Source: Sesamum alatum (taxonomy: Eukaryota; Streptophyta; Magnoliopsida; Lamiales; Pedaliaceae). Taken from it: DNA of 64,000 nt. Below, piece after piece: positions 46,840 to 55,058 of this stretch. The notes below the pieces were generated by a model. That model was given only the letters and a program-made list of their open reading frames with translations. It made no database searches and was not told where the DNA came from. The DNA lies in NCBI GenBank assembly GCA_034509735.1, contig JACGWO010000004.1, forward strand, positions 10,459,395-10,523,394, written 5' to 3'. The stretch's first letter is position 1, and every line of letters begins with the position of its first letter. The position numbers and the translations under genes were made by a program.

Positions 46840-48837
46840 AAAGGACGATTAACAATTTTTGTCAGATAAGACCGCAAACAAACCAGGCTGCAGCATGGAG
46901 CATTTAACACCTTCTTGCGGGCTGCTTGTATTAGGGCCCATGGATTCGAGAATGGAAACTTCATTGAGGGCTTCAAATGGGTTGAAAATACTAACAGATT
47001 TTCCTTTATCCACTGGAGGGATAGGAGGAGCGGATTCACCTTGATCAACACCCGTGCGAATTACCCGAGGGGAGCTGTTTGCAAGACCATCTTGTGAGGG
47101 CACTTTTGTGGGGGTGGTTCAGCCAAGTCATTACGAGAGTGAGCATGAGCTGCTGGTGGGGGAGCACCACGAGGCTTAGGGTCATAAACCAAGACGATAG
47201 GCTTAGTCGACTTCATTATTGAAGGAGAAGCCAAAGCCGAGTGATCAAGGGAAAAGCAGGTTTTACATTTAAGCGGAACCCATTCATATTCAACATCAAT
47301 GCGGCATGGGGATTCATGGCCATCGTCCTACGGGATCATGATCACAATGTGGCGCGGTAGAGTGGATGAATACTCAAGCATGACGCAAGCACGAGCGAAA
47401 TCGAGTTTCGTGCAGGCCTTTGTAATTGCATCCGTGTATAAGGGGCGACCAATCCCACTTGCTATAGTGCTCAAACCTTCTTACGTCCAAAATTCAACCG
47501 GAAGGTGTTGGAGACGGATCCAAACAGGAACTTGTGTGTGACTTTGATTTCGCATGGCTAACCCCAATTCCTAACGCTGAAGTACAATGGGTTGGCCATG
47601 GAAGAGCCAAGGCGCTCCCATCCTCCATGGCTGAAAATGTCTCGAAAGAGAAGAAGAAAAAACCATTCGAGGTGGCTGTCACATCCTTGACTCCGGCCCA
47701 ATATTCATGAGCAAAGTCTTTTAGGAGGTGAAACGGAGGCTTACGGCCAAGTACATAGCCAACGGCCGTTGATTCCCATCTTTTGGAGCCCTCTTAGATG
47801 ATGGCAAGAGAGGGCCGAACGACAACTTCCCCGTTTTGGATATCCGGAGTGATGTAGCATAAGGTATTCTTCTTGGAGTTAACACGTGGCAGCAAAGTGG
47901 TCCAGTTTTGGTGTTGGCTGGACTTGATGGACAAAGGGGAACTGAGCCAAAAAGCAATTCCGATTGGGATGGGAGGACCGAATCAGCCAAGGGGGGGGGG
48001 GGTTGAAGCATTCATGATGGGAGAACAAACACCATGGACGAGGGGTTGAACCATCCCCGGGTGAGCCACTGCTGAATCAACAACATGTTCAACATGCTCA
48101 TGGCGTTGAGCAATCACGGGGGTGCAAGGGGGTTTCGGAATAGGCTGATGAGTGAAACCTTTAAGCACACTCAACATAAGAAGATCCATGTGCGATATGG
48201 GGCGAAGGCCTAGCACATGAGGAAGATGGTGTAGAGGCCAAGCAAGCCGGTGTGGAGGAAGAAGAGTTCGCCGGCGAAGGGGGCGCCAATGGGGCGGTTA
48301 TATGCGGATTTTCCAAACATGAAGGGGAAGTGGAGAGGTCTTTGGAAGGTGAAGGTCACCAACAGCAGCAGCAGCCATTTGAGGCGTGAAAAACCCTAGT
48401 TGGAGGCGGTAGAAGCCCAAGAGTCACATGCGGATCAGTCAGTCGTAGCCTTGGGATCTCTCGGATAGCACGCCGTGGTTTAAGAGGAGGGCGGAATGGT
48501 GTAAGCTCATGTTCAGACGTGGGTTTAAGGGCTGGGGGCAGCGAATCATTGCGAGTCGATTCCGGTGGAGGAGCATCAAACTTAGATTTCCATGAATCCT
48601 TGACCACCTTCAAAGCCGCAAGAGCTTGGGTGTCACCTTTGTCAATAACACGGGCTGCAAGAGAGAAGAACTCGGAAATGTTGTTATCTCTTCGAAATCT
48701 CTCAATATTCTCATCCAACAGTGAGGATAAACTAGCGGCCGCCCTCTCATCACCACCGTCCGCATCCGCTCCACCGTCATCACCACCGGAGCCCTCCAAG
48801 GTCGCGGTTAATGGGAGGGATGAAGGAGATGAGTGAT
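46840..48837 (-). pseudogene. LINE L2 ORF1 with DUF4283-type domain, frameshifted
   Basis: Read on the minus strand from 48837: an acidic N-terminus (GGDDGGADADGGDERAAA), a segment LKPTSEHELTPFRPPLKPR that has a close match in L1, then VEHVVDSAVAHPGMVQPLVHG (48216-47983). The region 48011-47721 carries VLPSQSELLFGSVPL, and the DUF4283 core follows with GFFFFSFETFSAMED near 47680. It ends in a Pro/Ser region with NPFEALNEVS near 46980, shared with NPFEALNEC in L1. Several frame changes separate these parts, so no full ORF1 remains. A run of ten G at 47994-48003 (plus strand) is one break. Confidence 0.8.
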
Positions 48838-51494
48838 TATTCGTATTGTCTCTAATAATCAATATTAAATCCACTCTTGATTATACGACTAGGACTCAAT
48901 CTTATTCAACATAAAAATGCACTAGGACTGCATCTAAAACACTCTTTTGAGCCATGGACTCAGCTTTGTACCTTTGCGCAACAACAAACTCCTATAAACG
49001 AATTTAGACACTGATGCACTTTTATCTTTTCCATATCGAGGGCTTGGAAAACCTTCATAATCAATCGTACGTCCGGATATATGCCTAATACTCAACACAA
49101 CCGTAGGAAACACCTTGTGTTATCAGTCCTTATTATTGACTGATAGATGATTCATTTTTTGCTATAAATATATTCGTATTGACTCTAATAATCAATATTA
49201 AATCCACTCTTCGATTATACGACTAGGACGCCATCTTATTCAACATAAAAATGCACTAGGACTATATTTAGAAAACTCTTTCGAGCCATGGACTCAGCTT
49301 TGTACCTTTTTGCAACGACAAACTCTTTTAAACAAGTTTAGACACTAATGCACTTTAAACTTTGCCATATCGAGGGCTTGGAGAACCTTCATAATCAATC
49401 ATACGCCCGGATACATGCCTAATACTCAACACAATCGTAGGAAACACCTTGTGTTATCGGTCCTTATCATTGACTAATAGATGACTCATTCTGGCTATAA
49501 ATATATTATTATTGACTCTAATAATCAATATTAAAGCCACTCTTTGATTATACGACTAGGACTCCATCTTATTCAACATAAAAATGCACTAGGATACATG
49601 CCTATTACTCAACACAATCGTTGGAAAACACCTTGTGTTATCAGTCCTTATCATTGACTGATAGATGACTCATTTTTGGCTATAAATATATTCGTATTGA
49701 CTCTAATAATCAATATTAAAGCCACTCTTCGAATATACGACTAGGACGCCATCTTATTCAACATAAAATCCACTAGGACTACATTTAGAACACTCTTTCG
49801 AGCCATGGACTCAGCTTTTTACCTTTTGGCAACAACAAACATTTAAACAAATATATTCGTATTGACTCTAATAATCAATATTCAAGCCACTCTCGATTAT
49901 ATGGCTAGCACTCCATGTTATTCAACATTAAAATTCACTAGGACTACATCTTGAATACTCTTTTGAGCCATGGACTCCATGTTATTCAACATTAAACTCC
50001 TTTAAACAAATTTAGACAGTAATGTACTTTTATCTTTGCCATATCGAGGGATTGGAGAACCTTCATAATCAATCGTACGTCCGGATACATGCCTAATACT
50101 CAGCACAATCGTAGGAAACACCTGTGTTTTTAGTCCTTACCATTGACTGATAGATGACTCATTCTGGCTATAAATATATTCATATTGACTCTAATAATCA
50201 ATATTAAAGCCACTCTTTGATTATACGACTAGGACTCAATCTTATTCAACATAAAAATGCACTAGAACTACATCTAAAACACTCTTTTGAGCCATGGACT
50301 CAGCTTTGTAGCTTTGAGCAGCTACAAACTCCTTTAAACAAATTTAGACACTAATGCACTTTTATCTTTGCCATATCGAGGGTTTGGAGAACATTCATAA
50401 TTAATCGTACACCGCATACATGCCTAAAACTCAACACAATCGTAGGAAACACCTTGTGTTATTTGTCCTTATCATTGACTGATAGATGACTCATTTTTGG
50501 CTATAAATATATTCGTATTGACTCTAATAATCAATATTAAAGCCACTCTTTTATTATACGACTAGGACGCCATCTTATTCAACATAAAAATACACTAGGA
50601 TTACATTGAGAACACTCTTTTGAGCCATGGACTCAGCTTTGTACCTTTGCGAAACGACAAACTTCTTTTGAACAAGTTTAGACACTAATGCACTTTTATC
50701 ATTGCCATATCGAGGGCTTGGAGAACCTTCATAATCAATCGTACGTCCGGATACATGCCTAATACTCAATACAATCGTAGGAAAAATATTGTGCTTTCAG
50801 TCCTTATCATTGACTAATAGATGACTCATTTTTGGTTATAAATATAGTTGTATGGACTCTAATAATCAATATTAAAGCCAAACATCGATTATATGACTAG
50901 GACTCCATCTTATTCAACATAAAAATGCACTAGTACTACATCTAAAACACTCCTTTGAGCCATGGTCTCAGCTTTGTACCTTTGCACAACGACAAACTCT
51001 TTTAAACAAGTTTCGACACTAATTCCCTTTTATCTCTGTCATATCGAGGGCTTGGTCAACCTTCATAATCAATCGTACGTCCGGATACATGCCTAATACT
51101 CAACACAATCGTAGGAAACACCTTGTGTTTTCAGTCCTTATCATTGACAGATAGATGACTCATTTTTTCGCTATAAATATATTCGTATTGACTCTAGTAA
51201 TCAATATTAAAGCCACTCTTCGATTATATGACTGGGACTCTATCTTATTCAACATAAAAAGGCACTAGTACTACATCTAAAATACTCTTTTGAGCCATGG
51301 ACTCAGGTTTGTACCTTTGCACAACGAAAAACTCTTTTTAAAAAATTTAGACACTTATTCCCTTTTATATTTGCCATATCGAGGGCTTGGTCAACCTTCG
51401 TAATCAATCGTACGTCCGGATACATGTCTAATACTCAACACAATCGTAGGAAACACCTTGTGTTTTCAGTCCTTATCATTGACTGATAGATGAC
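48838..51494 (-). repeat. Satellite array S4 (-), about 8 monomers
   Basis: The same ~335-bp satellite in reverse orientation, with several shortened or internally deleted monomers (for example near 49590 and 49860-50000). It ends at GATAGATGACT directly before EPRV unit U5, so the EPRV was inserted into, or joined to, satellite DNA. Short ORFs such as 50575-50769 on the minus strand are monomer frames and are not conserved. Confidence 0.95.
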
Positions 51495-51565
51495 TGGTAG
51501 CTGGTACCCTTGTGACGCCATCGTGACCGTAGTCTTCGCGTTCGTTTTGGTAGCTGGTACCCTTG

Positions 51566-51578
51566 TGGTATCAGAGCC
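51566..51578 (+). promoter_or_regulatory. EPRV Met-tRNA primer binding site
   Basis: TGGTATCAGAGCC is complementary to the 3' end of initiator Met-tRNA, the conserved minus-strand primer site and conventional position 1 of Caulimoviridae genomes. It is missing from U2-U4 through their shared deletion and is present on the minus strand in U8 (60719-60731). Confidence 0.93.
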
Positions 51579-51583
51579 ATCTG

Positions 51584-51595
51584 ATGTGGTTCTGA
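51584..51595 (+). CDS. Three-codon upstream ORF in EPRV leader
   Basis: ATG TGG TTC TGA starts six bases after the primer site. It is the only ATG I see between the primer site and the splice donor. Short ORFs in pararetrovirus leaders are known to modulate ribosome shunting or reinitiation. Here a role is only inferred. Confidence 0.35.
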   Translation: MWF

Positions 51596-51656
51596 GGAGG
51601 GGGGTAAGGCCGGAAGAAGTCCTCGTCCCTGGTCTCGCCATAAGGATCTTAAAGAT

Positions 51657-51669
51657 CCTGAAGGTACGT
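51657..51669 (+). promoter_or_regulatory. Predicted 5' splice site in EPRV leader
   Basis: CCTGAAG|GTACGT puts an almost ideal plant donor with GT at 51664-51665, eight bases before the small-ORF ATG. Paired with the acceptor at 57551-57552 it would remove 5889 nt and place ORF2 behind a short leader. The site is also intact on the minus strand in U8 (GT beginning at 60633). It is deleted in U2-U4. Confidence 0.6.
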
Positions 51670-51671
51670 AT

Positions 51672-51911
51672 ATGTCTTCATTTACTTCTTACAGAAGTGT
51701 TGATATTCTGCCATACCGTGATTATTATATTCAAAAGGGTAATTATTTATCCAAGTTAAAGTTAAAAATCGAGTACACCAAAAGATATATTAAATACCTA
51801 AAAGATCAGATCAATCAAAGTATTCGGCCTGAATACTACGAAGAGGAACTTAAAACGGTAAAATCTTCTTTAAAGTCTTTTGAAAAGCAGGTGGAAATAT
51901 TATTAGCATAA
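51672..51911 (+). CDS. Small EPRV ORF, 79-residue coiled-coil-like protein
   Basis: This ORF lies between the leader and the polyprotein. It starts at ATG 51672 and stops at TAA 51909-51911. The protein is rich in Lys, Glu, Tyr and Leu. It has an N-terminal aromatic part (YRSVDILPYRDYY) followed by a probable helical stretch with regular Leu/Ile spacing (about residues 25-78). Position and size recall the small ORFs upstream of the polyprotein in tungroviruses and badnaviruses, some of which are virion-associated. I cannot claim homology. The polyprotein ATG follows after about 180 nt. A truncated copy lies on the minus strand at 60415-60625. It is deleted from U2-U4. Confidence 0.6.
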   Translation: MSSFTSYRSVDILPYRDYYIQKGNYLSKLKLKIEYTKRYIKYLKDQINQSIRPEYYEEELKTVKSSLKSFEKQVEILLA

Positions 51912-52089
51912 AGGTCTAGTTTGTCATACAAACCTAAAAGCTAAAACTTTACTGATCCATAGGAATCTTCCTTTGAAACCCGGGCACTTTGCCTTAAGTC
52001 GCGTAGCCTGTTTATGTTCCTGTTGTTTGCCTAGAGGGCTGTTAGGGAATCCTTAGGCGTAAATCGTTGACAGTGATAAGGAAGATCGA

Positions 52090-54426
52090 ATGAATAGGTT
52101 CAGTCGAGTTTTGTCTTTTAGCTCTAATGACGATTTAGATCAACAGGAATTCACTAATAAGAATAAGGAAATTGTTATTAATGATAACATTGATAAGAGT
52201 TTAAATGACTGGAAAATGCCTGTTTATCCAACAGGAAAAATTTACAAGAGCACGGGAAGTTTTATTAGAAGAACTGATTATATCATTAAGACAGTTGAAC
52301 AATCAATTCCTTTATCTGAAGGATATAGTACATTCCATTTATTTTCTGAAAGACTTATGGCCTTGCATAGGCAAAAGTACAAATTCTTGCATATTGGAAT
52401 GGTCCAAATTGCCTTAAGGCCTGCCACTAGACTAGGTTTAAATACTTCGGCATTGATTGCAGTAAGAGACAAGAGGCATAACAAATTTCATGATTCCTTG
52501 TTAGGAATAGTAGAATCCAGTTTATGTGATGGACCCATATACTTCTCATGTTTTCCTGATTTTACTGTTTCTTTAGCAGATCCAAATTTGAAACATGCTT
52601 TATGCTTAGATATAAAATCAGATGGATTTGATATGATGCCTGGAACTCAAAACGTTTTTCTTATTTTTAGACTTTATTACAAGGTCATGAATACAGTGGT
52701 TCCTGATATGAGGAAATTTATAAATCAAAATCCTAGGACTACAACCATGTTCGTAACTGATATATCTAAGAGTAATGTTGTAATCCCCAAGACTATTACT
52801 TGGGATCAAGTTAATCTTCCCGAAAAATGGATCCTTGAGGAAGGCAACAAACCTGTAAAACAGGAAAATAAAAGGTTAGAAGAAATTATAGAATATCCAG
52901 ATGGAGATGTAGAGATAAGATTCTCTAAAGATCGAGTTACTCACCTTAATATAAGGGAGAATTCTAAGAAAGAGGAAATAATGTCTGGTAGATGTTCTAC
53001 ATCTTCAATTCCCTTATCACGATTTGAAAAGGAACAAGTTATATTAAAAAATACATCGGATGGGGTTAGTCAACCAGAATATAAAGTGGAAATCCCTTCT
53101 TCGTCACGGGCTAAATCACCTACCCCCTCCGATATGGGATACGGTTTTGAAGAGGAAAGAAGTGTTTTTGGTTTAAATACCTTAACCGTAGATAAAAATC
53201 TAGAATTTCCCTTTGAAGGAAGACTAAGAGAATTATTCTATTCTCCAGAAAATGAAATTAAGAGAAAATGGTTTTATTTAAAATCCACAAAAAGCCAAGA
53301 GAAGTGGTTTAAAACCTATAAGAAATTTCTAAGAAAAATGAAGGAAGAAGTAGACTTCTTTGAAGTCATAAATATTTTCTATAAGATAGAGAAACGAGAA
53401 AATAATTTTCCTAAGTTCTCAGATGAGAATATTATTGCTAATATTAATACTGCATATCAGAATTTTATTACAACAAAGGGAAAAATTATTAAAAGTATTC
53501 ATCCCCCAGAAATTAATTTGTCTATTAAAATCGATAAAGAAGAGGTTAATGCTACCCCTTACAGAAAAGATAATAAAATAGAAGCTGCAATAGAACAGAA
53601 CAACTATACAAATTTGTCTTTACAAACTATTGGAAGGCAGCTTACCAGAATAGAACAACATGTTAATAAATATCTTTATAAAGATCATACCGAGTTGCCT
53701 CAAACTAGTAAGACTATTGAAAAGGAAAAGGTTTTATTCAAACCATTACCTTCCGAAAAAATTAATGTTAAAATTAATAAAGCCTCCGAAGATTCTGAGG
53801 TTCTGGAAGAAATATTAAAAAGGTTAAAAAACCTTGGGATAAAAGACAAAGACATAGCCCCTCTTACGGGAGCACAAGAGAATAATTCCGAAAAGGAAGA
53901 TGGAAATTCTGACCAAGAGATAGATCAGTTGGAAGAAATGTTCAGAAAAGAATTACAACAAGAACCGTATGAGCTCAATAAAATTGATTTTGGAAATAAC
54001 AATAATAGGAAGCCTTATTATCATAGGCCAACCCCAGTGGACCTTTTGATAGAAGAACAAGAAAATTATTTATCTGGGGCTTCGTTTGATGGAACATCCA
54101 TTCATGAGTGGAATATTGATGGGCATACTGAGTATCAAATACAAACAAAATTACATTATATCACTATGTATGCTACTGCTTGTCGCCTTAAAGGAAATGC
54201 TGACTCTGAAATAGCTAAAGCTATAATTCAAGGATTTACAGGTCAACTTAAAGGTTGGTGGGATTTTCACCTATCAGATGAAGCAAAAATGCATATATTA
54301 AATGCAGTAAAATTAGAAAACAATAGCCAAGTAACAGATTGTGTTAACACTTTGATTTATACTATAGCCAAGCACTTTATAGGAAGTACTTCATTACAAT
54401 TAGACAAACCCAGGAACAACTTATGA
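52090..54426 (+). CDS. EPRV polyprotein N-terminal part: movement protein and coat protein
   Basis: A 778-codon open frame from ATG 52090. Residues about 40-215 form a 30K-type movement protein, as in other Caulimoviridae: HIGMVQIALRP, GLNTSALIAVRDKR and DGPIYFSCFPDFTVSL are readable. It would bind nucleic acid and move the virus through plasmodesmata. A long charged linker with coiled-coil-like stretches follows (about 250-630). From about residue 650 the coat-protein region begins, with the conserved GWWD at 722-725. The frame ends at TGA 54424-54426, inside the coat protein. The next open frame (54423) carries the rest, so one frameshift lies just before 54423. In the parent virus this is one ORF with the protease-RT part. 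Confidence 0.9.
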   Translation: MNRFSRVLSFSSNDDLDQQEFTNKNKEIVINDNIDKSLNDWKMPVYPTGKIYKSTGSFIRRTDYIIKTVEQSIPLSEGYSTFHLFSERLMALHRQKYKFLHIGMVQIALRPATRLGLNTSALIAVRDKRHNKFHDSLLGIVESSLCDGPIYFSCFPDFTVSLADPNLKHALCLDIKSDGFDMMPGTQNVFLIFRLYYKVMNTVVPDMRKFINQNPRTTTMFVTDISKSNVVIPKTITWDQVNLPEKWILEEGNKPVKQENKRLEEIIEYPDGDVEIRFSKDRVTHLNIRENSKKEEIMSGRCSTSSIPLSRFEKEQVILKNTSDGVSQPEYKVEIPSSSRAKSPTPSDMGYGFEEERSVFGLNTLTVDKNLEFPFEGRLRELFYSPENEIKRKWFYLKSTKSQEKWFKTYKKFLRKMKEEVDFFEVINIFYKIEKRENNFPKFSDENIIANINTAYQNFITTKGKIIKSIHPPEINLSIKIDKEEVNATPYRKDNKIEAAIEQNNYTNLSLQTIGRQLTRIEQHVNKYLYKDHTELPQTSKTIEKEKVLFKPLPSEKINVKINKASEDSEVLEEILKRLKNLGIKDKDIAPLTGAQENNSEKEDGNSDQEIDQLEEMFRKELQQEPYELNKIDFGNNNNRKPYYHRPTPVDLLIEEQENYLSGASFDGTSIHEWNIDGHTEYQIQTKLHYITMYATACRLKGNADSEIAKAIIQGFTGQLKGWWDFHLSDEAKMHILNAVKLENNSQVTDCVNTLIYTIAKHFIGSTSLQLDKPRNNL

Positions 54427-55058
54427 ACTTAAAATGTCCCAGTTTATCCCATTTTAAATGGTACAAAGATGTCTTTTTCTCTAAAATATTTACTAGAGAA
54501 GATAGTCAACATGAGTTTTGGAAAGAAAAGTTCTTATTAGGACTCCCTCATTTCTTTGCAGAAAGGGTTAAAAACCGCATAAAACAAAAACATCAAGGTA
54601 TTATACCATATCATCTCTATACCTATGGTGATCTTGCTTCAGAAATCGTAGCTGAAGGAATGTGTCTGTGTAATGAAATAAAATTACATAAGCAAATTCA
54701 GAAGGAAAAAATTTATGGAAAAAGAGTTCTTGGGGACTTCTGTGAACAAATAGGGTTAACACCCAGTAAACCACTAGATAAGAAGAAAAGAGTTTATAAA
54801 ACCTCTAATAAAAAACGCTATTATAAGAAAAAGGATACTAATGTAGAAAGAAATCCTCCAAGAAAGGAGTATAGAAAAAAGAAAAAAGAAAATCCTCCTA
54901 AACAAAAAAGAGTTCCAATATGTTGGAAATGTCGTTCCCCAGGACATTATGCCAATAAATGTAAGATGAAAAGAAGAATTCTAAATCTTGATATAGATGA
55001 AGATCTTAAAACCGCGTTACAAAAGCTTCTTTATAGAAGAATCAGAACTAGAAGATGA
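54423..55058 (+). pseudogene. Coat-protein C-terminal part with CCHC zinc knuckle
   Basis: This continues the capsid domain in a shifted frame. The first ATG at 54423 is not a natural start. The visible order is a coat-protein segment (HFAERVKNRIKQKHQG), a strongly basic Lys/Arg stretch, and the RNA-binding knuckle CWKCRSPGHYANKC (54921-54962), then the beginning of the acidic linker. One extra T in the run near 55030, compared with U2-U4, shifts the frame again and stops this piece at 55058. In U3 the knuckle is in frame with the protease, so this break is specific to U5. Confidence 0.88.

Larger units (their letters stand above)
44939..48837 (-). mobile_element. LINE L2 (-), composite, EN/RT absent
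   Basis: The 3' end lies at the T-run 44938-44946, followed by TAGGTGAATGTAAATTGCATAAA, close to the L1 end at 32620. ORF1 occupies about 46840-48837. As in L1 no endonuclease/RT ORF lies between ORF1 and the tail; instead a ~1.65-kb foreign segment made of two direct repeats sits at 45169-46810. The 5' side is truncated inside ORF1 near 48837, where satellite resumes. No clear target duplication is visible, and about 17 bp of satellite seem to be missing at the insertion. Confidence 0.82.

Noticed and set aside
51490..51759. 90-codon open frame through the EPRV leader, also seen on the minus strand at 60538-60786
   Set aside because: It overlaps the PBS and splice donor, differs in its start between the copies (the minus-strand one begins at GTG), and overlaps the small ORF out of frame. 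It looks like a chance frame in a GC-richer leader.
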